A stretch of DNA of 64,000 nucleotides from Cognatiluteimonas lumbrici (GCF_006476065.1 NZ_ML636798.1:664906-728905); one strand, 5' to 3'. Shown: positions 16,701 to 28,991, numbered from the stretch's first letter. Notes: a model not told the origin generated them from the sequence alone. Made by a program: numbers and translations.

Positions 16701-18744
16701 AGGTCAGGCCGGCGCCCAGGATCAGCCGGTTGAAGCCGTCGTTCTCGGCGTCGCCGCGCCACACGCGCGAGAACGCCTCCTCGAACGAGGCGTCGATGCC
16801 GTTGACGTCCAGGTCCGCGCGCGGCGACTCGACCTCGAAGTCCTGGATCCAGGCGACCTGGTCGCCGTCCCTGCCCGGGAATTCGATCCGGAACGGGTGC
16901 TCGGTGATCACCCGCAGGCCCATGTTCTCCATCATCGGCAGCGCGTCGGACAGCGGGATGTCGTGGCCCAGCCGGTAGAACTTGAGGCGCAGCCCGCCGC
17001 CGTTGCGGGCGGCGCGGTACAGGTTGATGCGCAGGTCTTCTTCGTCCCTCAGCGTGGACAGGCACAGCACGTCGGCCGCCGCCACCGCCGGGGTCACCCG
17101 CTCGATGTAGCCGGCCGGCAGCGCGCGCCCGTAGCGGTGCGCGAGCTTGAGCCCCTTCTCCTCGCCGTGCGCGGCGACCAGCGCCTCGCGCAGCTCGTCC
17201 TGCCAGTTGCGCACGATGCCCTCGAGCTCGGCCTGCAGCGACGGACCGTCCACCTGCACGCTCTCGCCCTTGCGCGGGCGCACGATCATGTGCAGCTGCG
17301 CCAGCGGCGATTCGCCGACCTGCACGTTGGTGTCCACGCTGTCGCCGTTGAGCGCCTCGCGCAGCATCCGCTCGATGCGGCGCCGAACCTCGGTGTTGAA
17401 GCGGTCGCGCGGGATGTACACCAGCGCCGACCAGAAGCGCCCGTAGCGGTCGCGGCGCAGGAACAGCTGGCTGCGCACGCGCTCCTGCAGGCCGAGGATG
17501 CCGGTGGCGGTGCGCAGCAGTTCCTCCTCGCTGGACTGGAACAGCTCGTCGCGCGGCAGGCTCTCGAGGATGTGGCGCAGGGCCTTGCCGCTGTGCCCGT
17601 GCGGATTGAGGCCGGAGCTGCGCATCACGTGCTCGTGGCGCTCGCGCACCAGCGGGATCTCCCAAGGCCGGCGGCTGTAGGCGCTGGAGGTGTAGAGGCC
17701 GAGGAAGCGCTGCTCCGCGGTCGGCTTGCCCTCCTCGTCGAACTTGAGCACGCCGATGTAGTCCATGTAGCCCGGGCGGTGCACGGTGGCGCGGGCGTTG
17801 GTCTTGGTCAGGATCAGCGCATCCACCGAGCCCGACTGCGGCATGTAGTGCGCGGCCAGCGTGCGCAGGTCGCGCGGCTTGCTCTTGTCCTTGCCGCGCA
17901 TCAGCCCGAGGCCGGAGTCCTGCACCGGGCACAGCAGCTCGCTGTCGCCCTTCTCGACCACGTCGTACTCGCGGTAGCCGAGGAAGGTGAAGTGGTTGTC
18001 GGCGGCCCAGCGCAGGAACTCCTGCGCCTCGCTGCGGCCTGCCGCCGACACCGGCATCCGGCGGCTGGCGAGGTCGTCGGCGATCTCCAGCATCTTGCTG
18101 CGCATCGCCTCCCAGTCGCTGACCGCGGCGCGCACGTCGCCGAGTACCTTGTGGATCGCCTGCTCGATCGCCGGCATCTCCGCCTGCGTCTGGCGGTCGA
18201 CTTCCAGGTGCATCAGCGACTCGTTGCCGGCGCCCTCGCCGGCTTCCGCGCCGAGCGCGACCGGCTTGCCGGCCTTGTCGCGCTTTACCGGCACCACCGG
18301 GTGCCCGAGCACGTGCACGCCGATGCCCTGCTCGGCCAGCGCCATGGTCACCGAATCGACCAGGAACGGCATGTCGTCGTTGGCGACCTGGATCACCGTG
18401 TGCGGCGACTCCCAGCCATCGCGCTCCAGGCCGGGATTGAAGATGCGCACCGAGGCGGTGCCGGGCTTGCGCGCGCGCACCATCTCGAAGAAATCCAGCG
18501 CGAGCGCGGCCCAACCCTGGGGGCTGTGCTGCTCGAGTTCCTCGGCCGTCATGCGCCGGTAGAAGGCGCGCGCGAAGGCCTCGGCCTGTGCCTGGCGGGC
18601 GGCCGGGGCGCGCTCGCGCAGCGCGGCGAGCACCGGTTCGAGGCGGGCCGCGGCGGCCTTGCCGGAGGGAAGCTTGCGGGAAGCGGCGCGCGCGGTCTTG
18701 CGCGCCGGGGTGGCGTTGCGGGGGGATTTGCGTGCAGTCGTCAT
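13705..18744 (-). CDS. gdhB: NAD-specific glutamate dehydrogenase, large (~180 kDa) type
   Basis: A 1679-residue enzyme that deaminates glutamate to 2-oxoglutarate with NAD. It has the long N-terminal ACT-like regulatory part of the GDH-180 class. The catalytic region around residues 850-900 reads GPVARGGLRWSDRREDFRTE followed by KAQMVKNTVIVPVGSKGGFF. The nucleotide region includes VGIGDMSGDVFGNGML. I chose the ATG giving MTTARKSPRN over two codons further upstream, because the upstream residues come from the leader after the acyl-CoA dehydrogenase terminator. Regulation is typically allosteric. It lies behind the acyl-CoA dehydrogenase gene on the same strand, 119 bases apart. Confidence 0.96.
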   Translation of the reverse strand: MTTARKSPRNATPARKTARAASRKLPSGKAAAARLEPVLAALRERAPAARQAQAEAFARAFYRRMTAEELEQHSPQGWAALALDFFEMVRARKPGTASVRIFNPGLERDGWESPHTVIQVANDDMPFLVDSVTMALAEQGIGVHVLGHPVVPVKRDKAGKPVALGAEAGEGAGNESLMHLEVDRQTQAEMPAIEQAIHKVLGDVRAAVSDWEAMRSKMLEIADDLASRRMPVSAAGRSEAQEFLRWAADNHFTFLGYREYDVVEKGDSELLCPVQDSGLGLMRGKDKSKPRDLRTLAAHYMPQSGSVDALILTKTNARATVHRPGYMDYIGVLKFDEEGKPTAEQRFLGLYTSSAYSRRPWEIPLVRERHEHVMRSSGLNPHGHSGKALRHILESLPRDELFQSSEEELLRTATGILGLQERVRSQLFLRRDRYGRFWSALVYIPRDRFNTEVRRRIERMLREALNGDSVDTNVQVGESPLAQLHMIVRPRKGESVQVDGPSLQAELEGIVRNWQDELREALVAAHGEEKGLKLAHRYGRALPAGYIERVTPAVAAADVLCLSTLRDEEDLRINLYRAARNGGGLRLKFYRLGHDIPLSDALPMMENMGLRVITEHPFRIEFPGRDGDQVAWIQDFEVESPRADLDVNGIDASFEEAFSRVWRGDAENDGFNRLILGAGLTWRQVAMLRAYGKYIQQVGVPFSQSYVEETFNRYPLLARLLVELFEARFDPRTGNESKAEVRRGQEALQQQLFGLAADEPTRAVLQGVVDARAGNRERQVEATRAALLGLLDRVASLDQDRILRSFIGCMDATLRTSYYIDYKLDDAGNALRADGGPADYLAFKIDSGRVPDAPKPRPYREIWVCGPRVEGVHLRFGPVARGGLRWSDRREDFRTEVLGLVKAQMVKNTVIVPVGSKGGFFCKQLPDPAVDRDAWLAEGKECYRRFINGMLDITDNLVDGEVVHPGNVVRHDGDDPYLVVAADKGTASFSDIANAISQAHGFWLDDAFASGGSVGYDHKGMGITARGAWESVKRHFRALGRNSQKEDFTAVGIGDMSGDVFGNGMLLSKHIRLVAAFDHRHVFIDPDPDAAVGFKERQRLFKLPRSSWADYDAKLISKGGGVFPRSAKSIKLSPEAKAALGIDASVDAMSPAELMSAVLKAPVDLLWNGGIGTYVKGSSESHADVGDRANNALRVNGNELRCRIVGEGGNLGFTQLGRIEAAMNGVLLNTDFIDNSAGVDTSDHEVNIKILLNGQVQAGKLKLEERNRLLASMTDEVAALVLNDNYRQNQAISLMERMSVSRLGSKQHFIRTLEAAGQLDRAIEYLPTDAEFAERRARGVGLTRPELAVLLSYSKLVAYQQLLDSDVPEDPYLSKELVRYFPEPLQQKYAKQMQDLRLKREIIATAVTNSTINRMGATFLLRMQEDSGRTPGEVAKAFTITRETLDARELWAGIDALDGKVHESAQVDALQVIWNLQRSFTRWLLSRPGAIPDITSAVERYRDGFQAIRAGEGILPASMRPGYEDSIREWKQKGMPAGLGGQLAALPYMEPCADIIELARERKLKPVEVAKTYFRLAEALNAPWLQRQIDALKVDGRWHAVARGVLRDELGAQLRVLTGQVLSTPGANADAKVERWLARDDASLRFTMAMLAELAAQKSMDYPTASVAVQRLSQLASRG

Positions 18745-18769
18745 GAACGTGGGAGTCCGGATGCAAGAA

Positions 18770-18792
18770 GGCCCGCGCAATCTGCACGGGCC
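18770..18792 (-). terminator. Probable terminator of the acyl-CoA dehydrogenase gene
   Basis: On the minus strand GGCCCGTGC, a five-base loop, and GCGCGGGCC form a nine-pair stem with one T-G wobble, followed at once by TTCTTGC. It lies between the acyl-CoA dehydrogenase stop and the gdhB start, so gdhB would need its own promoter. The T-run is short. Confidence 0.5.
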
Positions 18793-18863
18793 ACGTGGTC
18801 TGGGGTCAATGATCCTGTGAAGCGCGCACGGCGGGCTGCGGCTGGTCGGGAACGTCCATTGTT

Positions 18864-20021
<1,158 letters not shown>

Positions 20022-20087
20022 TCCGGTCAGGCGGGAAACCGCAATTGTAGCGCCGCGCTTGACCCGCGGGACAGGGCGGCGGAGACT

Positions 20088-20115
20088 GTATCTCTACATC
20101 GCGATGATGAGATAC
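20088..20115 (+). promoter_or_regulatory. 28-bp near-perfect palindromic operator, probably for the adjacent ArsR-type regulator
   Basis: Outer arms GTATCTC and GAGATAC flank a central perfect palindrome CATCGCGATG; only the two-base spacers (TA and AT) break the symmetry. The site ends two bases before the ATG of the ArsR-methyltransferase gene, so bound protein would cover the ribosome-binding region. A TTGACC at 20059 could be a -35 element. It lies between the divergent acyl-CoA dehydrogenase and regulator genes. Confidence 0.75.
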
Positions 20116-20117
20116 CC

Positions 20118-21050
20118 ATGGACCTGGAAGGCTGGTCGGGCCTGCTCAAGGTATTCGCGGACGCCACCCGCGTGCGCCTGCTCGCGCTGCTCGAGGGCGA
20201 GGAGCTCACCGTGGCCGAGTTGTCGGCGATCACCCGCCTCGCGCAGCCACGGGTGTCCACCCACCTGGCGAAGCTGAAGGAAGCCGGGCTGGTGCGCGAC
20301 CGCCGCGCCGGCGTCTCGGCCTACTACCGTTTCGACGAGTCCGCGCTGGACCCGGCGCAGCGGGCGTTGTGGCAGTCCATCAGCACCGGCAGCGACGACC
20401 CGCTGCTGCGCCAGGACGCCGCGCGCGTGCCGGGGGTGCTCGCGACCCGCGCCGCCGACCAGAACTGGGCCGACTCGGTGGCCGGCGACATGGAGCGTCA
20501 CTACTCCCCCGGCCGCACCTGGGAGGCGCTGGCGCGCACCGTGCTGCCGCTGCTCGAGACCGGGGACGTGCTCGACGTCGCTTCGGGCGACGGCGTGCTG
20601 GCCGAGCTGCTGGCCCCGCACTCGGCGCGCTACGTGTGCATCGACGCCAGCCCGCGCGTCGTCGCCGCGGCGGCCGAGCGCCTGCGCCGCTTCCCCAACG
20701 TAGAGGTGCGCGAAGGCGACATGCATGCCCTGCCCTGCGAGGACGCCAGCTTCGACCTGGTGGTGCTGATGCACGCGCTCACCTACGCCGGCAAGCCGGC
20801 GCAGGCCGTGGCCGAGGCCGCGCGCGTGCTGCGCCCCGGCGGCCAGCTGGTGCTGTCCAGCCTCGCGCGCCACGACCATCGCAACGTGGTCGAGGCCTTC
20901 GGCCACGCCAACCTCGGCTTCACCGCCAGGGAGCTGCGCCGGTTCGTGGAGAAGGCCGGGCTGGAGGTGCTGTCCGCCGGCACCGTCACCCGCGAGCGGC
21001 GGCCACCCCACTTCGAAGTGATCTCCCTGATCGCCCGCAAATCCCCCTGA
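20118..21050 (+). CDS. ArsR-family regulator fused to a SAM-dependent methyltransferase domain (SahR-like)
   Basis: 310 residues. Residues 8-85 are a winged-helix ArsR domain ([43 protein letters not shown]) without the metal-binding cysteines of true arsenic sensors. Residues about 130-310 are a class I methyltransferase fold: motif [10 protein letters not shown] at 151-159, acidic strand VCIDASP, motif [11 protein letters not shown]. ArsR proteins with this fusion next to metH are known in Proteobacteria as SahR-type repressors, which sense S-adenosylhomocysteine. The start is fixed by the operator that ends just before it. The ribosome site is poor. Downstream are a repetitive palindrome and the metH pair, probably one operon. 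Confidence 0.88.
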   Translation: MDLEGWSGLLKVFADATRVRLLALLEGEELTVAELSAITRLAQPRVSTHLAKLKEAGLVRDRRAGVSAYYRFDESALDPAQRALWQSISTGSDDPLLRQDAARVPGVLATRAADQNWADSVAGDMERHYSPGRTWEALARTVLPLLETGDVLDVASGDGVLAELLAPHSARYVCIDASPRVVAAAAERLRRFPNVEVREGDMHALPCEDASFDLVVLMHALTYAGKPAQAVAEAARVLRPGGQLVLSSLARHDHRNVVEAFGHANLGFTARELRRFVEKAGLEVLSAGTVTRERRPPHFEVISLIARKSP

Positions 21051-21056
21051 CCCCCT

Positions 21057-21082
21057 TGTGGGAGCGCGCCTTGCGCGCGATG
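21057..21082 (+). repeat. TGTGGGAGC-type REP-like palindrome
   Basis: The element begins with TTGTGGGA and contains the perfect stem GCGCGC-CTT-GCGCGC (21064-21078). It fills the 46-base gap between the regulator and the first metH gene. A similar element is at 50424. This type of repetitive extragenic palindrome is common in Xanthomonadaceae and pseudomonads. Confidence 0.7.
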
Positions 21083-21096
21083 AACCGGAAACGCCC

Positions 21097-22136
21097 ATGA
21101 ACCCCCTTCCCTGGCTCCACCCCGACCGCGTCGCCGCGCTCGAATCGGCCCTCTCCCGCCGCATCCTGGTGCTCGACGGCGCCATGGGCACCATGATCCA
21201 GCGCCACGGGCTGGAGGAGGCCGACTACCGCGGCGAGCGCTTCGCCGATGCCGGCCACGACCAGCGCGGCAACAACGACCTGCTGTCGCTGACCCGGCCG
21301 GAGATCATCTCGGCGATCCACGCCGCCTACCTCGACGCCGGCGCCGACCTGGTCGAGACCAACACCTTCAACTCCACCACGATCTCGCTCGCCGACTACG
21401 GCATGCAGGAGCTGGCCCGGGAGTTCAACCGCGAGGGCGCGCGGCTGGCGCGCGAGGCCTGCGCCGCCGCCGAGGCGGCCGACCCCTCGCGGCCGCGCTT
21501 CGCGGTCGGCGTGCTCGGCCCGACCAGCCGCACCGCGTCGCTGAGCCCGGACGTCAACCGGCCCGGCTACCGCGCCACCTCCTTCGACGAACTCGCCGCG
21601 GCCTACCGCGAAGCAGCCACCGGCCTTCTCGAGGGCGGTGCCGACCTGCTGATGGTCGAGACCATCTTCGACACCCTCAACGCCAAGGCGGCGCTGTTCG
21701 CGATCGACGACGTGTTCGAGGCGGCCGGCGGCCGGGTGCCGGTCATGATTTCCGGAACCATCACCGACGCCTCGGGGCGGACCCTGTCGGGGCAGACCGC
21801 GGAAGCCTTCTGGTATTCGCTGCGCCACGCGCGGCCGCTGTCCATCGGCCTCAACTGCGCGCTCGGCGCCAAGGAACTGCGCCAGCACGTGGACGTGCTC
21901 GCGCAGGTCGCCGACACCCGGGTCAGCGCGCATCCCAACGCCGGCCTGCCGAACGCGTTCGGCGGCTACGACGAGACCCCCGGGGACATGGCCGCGGACC
22001 TGCGCGGCTTCGCGGAGGCCGGCCTGCTCAACCTGGTGGGCGGCTGCTGCGGCACCACCCCGGAGCACATCGCCGCGATCGCGGCCGCGGTCGACGGGCT
22101 GCCGCCCCGCGCGGTGCCGGCGCTGGCGGAGGCGGC

Positions 22137-22140
<4 letters not shown>
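21097..22140 (+). CDS. metH: Methionine synthase, N-terminal part (homocysteine-binding module)
   Basis: A 347-residue zinc-dependent homocysteine methyltransferase domain. Zinc ligands are visible: C254 in [10 protein letters not shown] and C317-C318 in [10 protein letters not shown]. The N-terminal MetH block [17 protein letters not shown] starts at residue 26. In Escherichia coli this module is part of one 1227-residue chain; here it is a separate gene whose stop overlaps the next start by four bases (ATGA). The split is regular in Xanthomonadaceae, so I do not read it as a frameshift. It transfers the methyl group from the cobalamin module to homocysteine. Confidence 0.95.
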
Positions 22141-24818
<2,678 letters not shown>

Positions 24819-24825
24819 GCGGCCC

Positions 24826-25377
24826 TCACCACACCAGGTCGGGGGGGATGTCGTCCTCGACCGGGGCGTCCGGGTCGACCCGGAGCGCGACGCAGGCGGG
24901 GAAGATCGCCGCGGCTTCGTCCAGCGTCGCCACGTCCACCAGCAGGTAGCGCCCGTCGAGCTGGACCACGCCGAGCTCGCCGGCGTTGAGCGCCTTGAGC
25001 TGCGCCTCGGTGACGTGAATGCGCTTGATCTTGCCGCCGTACTCGAAGTGCCGCGCGATCTCCGCCTGCGCGTCGTTCAGCGCCTTGCCCTGCAGGAACG
25101 CGGCCAGCTTCGCGCGCGCCTCGCGCCGCTCGCGCGCGGCCTCCTGCTTGCGGCGCTCGGCCTCGATCCGCTCCTCCTTCTCCTTCTGCGCACGGATCGC
25201 GTAGGCCTTGGCCAGGTCGATGTCGCCTTGCGGCGTCGGCTTGCGCGGCGGGCGCGGGGCCGCCTTCGCTGCCGCGCGCGGCGGCTTGCGCTCGCCCTTG
25301 CGTTCGGGCTTGCGGACGGGCTTGGGCTGCGGCTTGAAGCCGAGGCCGAGCAGCTGGTCGCGTAGGGAGTCGCTCAT
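24826..25377 (-). CDS. DUF2058 domain protein (YaiL family)
   Basis: A 183-residue protein. The N-terminus (MSDSLRDQLLGLGFKP) is followed by a lysine/arginine/proline/alanine-rich linker (about 16-50). Then comes a long charged helix rich in E, K and R that looks like a coiled coil (about 60-100). The C-terminal domain has the DUF2058 signature FEYGGKIKRIHVTEAQ and LDGRYLLVDVATLDEAA. The function is unknown; the family is sometimes annotated as nucleoprotein/polynucleotide-associated. It overlaps the slyX stop by one base (TGATG) and ends seven bases from metH. Confidence 0.88.
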   Translation of the reverse strand: MSDSLRDQLLGLGFKPQPKPVRKPERKGERKPPRAAAKAAPRPPRKPTPQGDIDLAKAYAIRAQKEKEERIEAERRKQEAARERREARAKLAAFLQGKALNDAQAEIARHFEYGGKIKRIHVTEAQLKALNAGELGVVQLDGRYLLVDVATLDEAAAIFPACVALRVDPDAPVEDDIPPDLVW

Positions 25378-25595
25378 CAGTAGTGCGGAGGCGGTGGTTC
25401 GCTGGCGGGATCGGCGGCCAGGCCGCCGCGCGCGAGTTTCAATTCCTGTACGGCGTTGCGCAACAGTTCCGCCGTGCGCGCGGCCTCGAGCCGGGTCTCG
25501 GCGAGGGCGTCGCTGAGTTCCTGCAGCGCCTGTTCCTGGAACGCGAGCCGCGTCTCCAGTTCCACCAGCCGCTGTTCGAGCGCGTCTCCGGCCAT
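25377..25595 (-). CDS. slyX: SlyX family protein
   Basis: A 72-residue, mostly helical protein (LEQRLVELETRLAFQEQALQELSDAL) ending in the family's proline-rich PPPPHY tail. SlyX is a short coiled-coil protein of unknown function. It is directly upstream of the DUF2058 gene, with a one-base overlap, and lies three bases behind the ugd stop. The three genes probably form one transcript. Confidence 0.92.
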   Translation of the reverse strand: MAGDALEQRLVELETRLAFQEQALQELSDALAETRLEAARTAELLRNAVQELKLARGGLAADPASEPPPPHY

Positions 25596-25598
25596 TGC

Positions 25599-26963
25599 CT
25601 ACTGCCCCGCGCGCGCGCCGGCGACGGAGCGCCCGCGGCCGACGCCGTAGTACGCCAGTCCGGCCTCCTCGACTTCGGCCGGGTCGTACAGGTTGCGCCC
25701 GTCGAACAGCACGCGGTCGCGCAGCGCCAGCGCGAGCTGCTCGAAGTCGGGGCTGCGGAACTGCTTCCACTCGGTGACCACCACCAGCGCATCCGCGCCC
25801 TCGAGCGCTTCGGCCGCCGACTCGCACAACACCAGCCCGTCGCGCTGGCCGAACACGCGGCGCGCCTCGCGCGCGGCTTCGGGGTCGTAGGCGCGGACGC
25901 GCGCGCCCGCGTCCCACAGTTGCTGCAGCAGCCTGCGGCTGGGCGCTTCGCGCATGTCGTCGGTGTCGGGCTTGAACGCCAGCCCCCAGACCGCGAAGGT
26001 CTTGCCGCGCACGCCCTCGTCCTCGCCGGCGTCGTAATGCCGCTGCACGAGTTCGAACAGGTGCCCCTTCTGGGCCGCGTTCACCGCCTCGACCGCCTCC
26101 AGCAGGCGCGGCGCGTGGCCGTGCTGCTGCGCGGTGCGCGCCAGCGCCTGCACGTCCTTGGGGAAGCAGGAGCCGCCGTAGCCGGCGCCCGGATAGATGA
26201 AGTGCCAGCCGATGCGCTGGTCCGAGCCGATGCCGCGACGCACGTGCTCGACGTCGGCGCCGACCTTCTCGGCGATGTTGGCGATCTCGTTCATGAAGCT
26301 GATCTTGGTCGCCAGCATCGCGTTGGCCGCGTACTTGGTCAGCTCCGCCGAACGCACGTCCATCGCCACGATGCGGTCGCGGTTGCGGTTGAACGGCGCG
26401 TACAGCCGGCGCAGCCGCTCGACCGCCTCGTCGCTGTCTGCGCCGATCACGATCCGGTCCGGGCGCATGCAGTCCTCGACCGCGGCACCCTCCTTCAGGA
26501 ATTCCGGGTTCGAGACCACCTCGAAGGCGATGTCCACGCCGCGCTCCGCCAACGTGGTGGCGATGGTCTCGCGCACCTTGTCGGCGGTGCCCACCGGCAC
26601 CGTGGACTTGTTGACCACCACCAGCGGCCGCGTCATGTGCTCGCCGATGGTGCGCGCGACCGCCAGCACGTACTGCAGGTCGGCGCTGCCGTCCTCGTCC
26701 GGCGGCGTGCCCACGGCGATGAACACCAGGCGCCCGTGCGCGACCGCTTCGGCGGCGTCGGTGGTGAAGTGCAGCCGGCCCTCGGCATGGTTGGCACGGA
26801 CCATCGGTTCGAGCCCGGGCTCGTAGATCGGGACCTCGCCGCGGCGCAGCCCTTCCACCTTGGCCTCGTCCACGTCCACGCAGACCACGTCATGCCCGAC
26901 TTCCGCCAGGCAGGTGCCGGTCACCAGGCCGACGTAACCGGTTCCGAAGATCGCAACGCGCAT
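25599..26963 (-). CDS. ugd: UDP-glucose 6-dehydrogenase
   Basis: A 454-residue enzyme that oxidises UDP-glucose to UDP-glucuronate with NAD in two steps. The nucleotide loop GTGYVG is at residues 7-12, the conserved NPEFLKEG at 152-159, the lysine/asparagine pair in [14 protein letters not shown], and the catalytic Cys266 in [10 protein letters not shown]. The product feeds exopolysaccharide or lipopolysaccharide sugars, though no glycosyltransferase cluster is in this window. It lies 47 bases downstream of an FKBP gene on the same strand. Confidence 0.97.
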   Translation of the reverse strand: MRVAIFGTGYVGLVTGTCLAEVGHDVVCVDVDEAKVEGLRRGEVPIYEPGLEPMVRANHAEGRLHFTTDAAEAVAHGRLVFIAVGTPPDEDGSADLQYVLAVARTIGEHMTRPLVVVNKSTVPVGTADKVRETIATTLAERGVDIAFEVVSNPEFLKEGAAVEDCMRPDRIVIGADSDEAVERLRRLYAPFNRNRDRIVAMDVRSAELTKYAANAMLATKISFMNEIANIAEKVGADVEHVRRGIGSDQRIGWHFIYPGAGYGGSCFPKDVQALARTAQQHGHAPRLLEAVEAVNAAQKGHLFELVQRHYDAGEDEGVRGKTFAVWGLAFKPDTDDMREAPSRRLLQQLWDAGARVRAYDPEAAREARRVFGQRDGLVLCESAAEALEGADALVVVTEWKQFRSPDFEQLALALRDRVLFDGRNLYDPAEVEEAGLAYYGVGRGRSVAGARAGQ

Positions 26964-27010
26964 CCTGCCGCTTCCCCTTGGTTCAATCGGTGCGAGTCAA
27001 TCCGGTCGGC

Positions 27011-27775
27011 TCACTCGATGCCGACCAGCTCGACCTCGAACACCAGCGTGGCGTTCGGCGGGATCGGGCCGCCGGGCGTGCCCATCTCGCCGTAGGCCAG
27101 CTCGGGCGGGATCCAGAAACGGTACTTGCTGCCGACCGGCATCAACGAGATGCCTTCCTGCCAGCCCGGCACGACCTGGCCGAGCGGGAAGTCCACCGGG
27201 CCGCCCTGCCCCGCGTTGCCGTCGAACACGGTGCCGTCCAGCAGCTTGCCGGTGTAGTTGACGCGCACGGTGTCGTCGCGCGACGGGCGCGGGCCCGTGC
27301 CCGGCTCGAGCACCTGATACTGCAGCCCGGACTCGGTCACCTGCACGTCCGGCTTGCCCGCGTTCTCCGCCAGGAACGCCTGGCCGGCGATGGCGTTGGC
27401 GCGCGCGTCTGCCTGCATCTTCTCGACCTGCGCGTCGCGCACCTTCTGCTCGAACGCGGCGCCGACCTGCTGCGCCTGTTCCTCGGTCATCAGCAGTTCG
27501 CCGCCTTCCAGCGAGGTCTTGAGCGCCTTGACCACGACGTCCACGTCGAGCTCGTCGCGGATCGGCTCGAACTGGCGCGCCAGCGCCATGCCGACCATGT
27601 AGCTGACCCGGTCCTTCTCCGTCGGCAGCCCGGGGATCGCCTCGCCATCGGCGCTCGCCGGCTTGGCGGCCGCGGCGTCCTTCGCGGCGGCCTCGCCGTC
27701 GGCGTCGCGGTTGCAGCCAGCCAGCACCAGCGTCGCCAGCAGCAGGCCCGCGGCCAGTCGTTTCAGGTCATGCAT
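27011..27775 (-). CDS. FKBP-type peptidyl-prolyl isomerase, lipoprotein
   Basis: 254 residues. The lipoprotein signal ends at LVLAG-C21. An FKBP N-terminal dimerisation domain (about residues 45-125, KDRVSYMVGMALARQFEPI) is followed by a linking helix and the catalytic FKBP domain (about 150-254: VRVNYTGKLLDGTVFD, PGWQEGISLMPVGSKYRFWIP, TLVFEVELVGIE). This is the Mip/FkpA layout. It probably folds proteins in the periplasm, anchored to the outer membrane. I took the ATG starting MHDLKRLAAG because it gives a proper lipoprotein signal. A paralogue lies just upstream on the same strand. Confidence 0.93.
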   Translation of the reverse strand: MHDLKRLAAGLLLATLVLAGCNRDADGEAAAKDAAAAKPASADGEAIPGLPTEKDRVSYMVGMALARQFEPIRDELDVDVVVKALKTSLEGGELLMTEEQAQQVGAAFEQKVRDAQVEKMQADARANAIAGQAFLAENAGKPDVQVTESGLQYQVLEPGTGPRPSRDDTVRVNYTGKLLDGTVFDGNAGQGGPVDFPLGQVVPGWQEGISLMPVGSKYRFWIPPELAYGEMGTPGGPIPPNATLVFEVELVGIE

Positions 27776-27838
27776 GGGAATGCTCCAGGGGGGCGGTCGG
27801 TAGGCCACCGTCGCGCAGTGGCCCTCAACGCACGGTCA

Positions 27839-28780
27839 TCACGGGATGGCGAGCAGTTCCACGTCGAACACGAGGGTCGCGTTCGGGCCGATCGGGCCGC
27901 CGGGCGTGCCGGTGGCGCCGTAGCCGAGCTCGGCGGGGATCCAGAAGCGGTACTTGGCGCCGACTGGCATCAGCCCGAGGCCTTCGGTCCAGCCCGGGAT
28001 CACCCCCGAGAGCGGGAATTCCACCGGCTCGCCGCGCTCGTAGGAGCTGTCGAACACGGTGCCGTCCAGCAGCCGGCCCTCGTAGTTCACGCGCACGGTG
28101 TCGGTGGGCTTCGGGCGCGGGCCGCTGCCCTGGCGCAGCACCATGTACTGCAGGCCGGACGCGGTCGCGAACACGCCCTTCTCGCCGCGGTTCCGGGCCA
28201 GGAAGGCGGCGCCTTCGGTCTTGTTCTTCGAAGCCAGCGCCTCGGCTTCCCGGCGGGCGCGCTCGCGCACGCGCTCGCCGAACGCCGCCAGCACCTGCTG
28301 CACCTGCTCGGCCGGCATCGCCAGCTTGCCGCCGTCGGCGGCATCGCCCAGTCCGCGCATGAACACCGCGACGTCGAGTTCGTCCGCGATCGGCAGCAGC
28401 GAGGGGCCGACGATGTAGCCGCCGACCAGCTGGCCGACCTTGGCGCGGTCCACCGCCTGCGGCGACGCGGGCGCGCCGGGCGCGCCGCTGCGCGCGGCCA
28501 GGGTGGCGCGCAGCGCGGTATCCACCTGCTGCGCCTCGGCCGGCGCCAGGCTCGGCTCGCCGCCGTCGAACAGCTTGCGGATCTCGCGCTCCAGCGCGGC
28601 CTGGTCGAGCTCGGCCGCGATCGGCTGCAGCGAGCTGCCCACGTCCACGCCCACCGCGTAGCTGGCGCGATCGCGATCGGTGGCCAGCGGCGCGTCCTGG
28701 GCGGCGACGGCCCGCGGGGCAAGGGCCAGCCCGGCCACGGACAGCAACAACGCGGCGGAGCCGCGCAGGAAAGGCTTCAT
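27839..28780 (-). CDS. FKBP-type peptidyl-prolyl isomerase with duplicated N-terminal domain
   Basis: 313 residues with a cleavable signal (ending near APRAVAAQ), not a lipobox. Two copies of the FKBP N-terminal segment follow. The first, about residues 35-98, has RDRASYAVGVDVGSSLQPIA. The second, about 113-175, has RAKVGQLVGGYIVGPSLLPIA. Each is followed by a similar GG-x-Q-x-V helix. The C-terminal FKBP domain (VRVNYEGRLLDGTVFD, PGWTEGLGLMPVGAKYRFW) is about 75 % like the neighbouring paralogue by eye. The gene pair, 63 bases apart, probably arose by tandem duplication. Confidence 0.92.
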   Translation of the reverse strand: MKPFLRGSAALLLSVAGLALAPRAVAAQDAPLATDRDRASYAVGVDVGSSLQPIAAELDQAALEREIRKLFDGGEPSLAPAEAQQVDTALRATLAARSGAPGAPASPQAVDRAKVGQLVGGYIVGPSLLPIADELDVAVFMRGLGDAADGGKLAMPAEQVQQVLAAFGERVRERARREAEALASKNKTEGAAFLARNRGEKGVFATASGLQYMVLRQGSGPRPKPTDTVRVNYEGRLLDGTVFDSSYERGEPVEFPLSGVIPGWTEGLGLMPVGAKYRFWIPAELGYGATGTPGGPIGPNATLVFDVELLAIP

Positions 28781-28925
28781 CGGGGAACACTCCTGTGGGC
28801 CGCGCGGTCGCGGCGTGGTGCGGATCGCCGCCTATTGTCGCGGCCCGGGGCGCGCCCGGCAATCCAGCCCCGGCGCGCCCCCGGACCCAGCCGGGACCCC
28901 TGCCATCAGTTGGGGTAGCCGGGGG

Positions 28926-28966
28926 TTGACCGCCTGTGTCTAGGTGTTATAGTTGCATACAACACC
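28926..28966 (+). promoter_or_regulatory. Promoter with overlapping YtrA-type operator
   Basis: TTGACC (28926-28931), a 16-base spacer and TATAGT (28948-28953) form a good sigma-70 promoter. Overlapping the -10 box is an inverted repeat with arms GGTGTT (28943-28948) and AACACC (28961-28966). This matches the GTGT/ACAC type of dyad bound by YtrA-subfamily GntR repressors. The regulator is encoded in the operon just downstream, so autorepression is likely. Confidence 0.75.
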
Positions 28967-28991
28967 AGTCCCCCAGAGCAGGACGACCACC

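Noticed and set aside
20118-21050. Arsenic-responsive ArsR repressor
   Set aside because: No metal-binding cysteine pair is seen in the winged-helix domain, and no ars genes are nearby; the methyltransferase fusion and metH point elsewhere.
24841-24847. G7 run near the 3' end of the DUF2058 gene as a phase-variable tract
   Set aside because: It encodes an Ile-Pro-Pro-Asp stretch a few residues before the stop; a slip would change only the last handful of residues, and seven G's are not unusual at this GC content.
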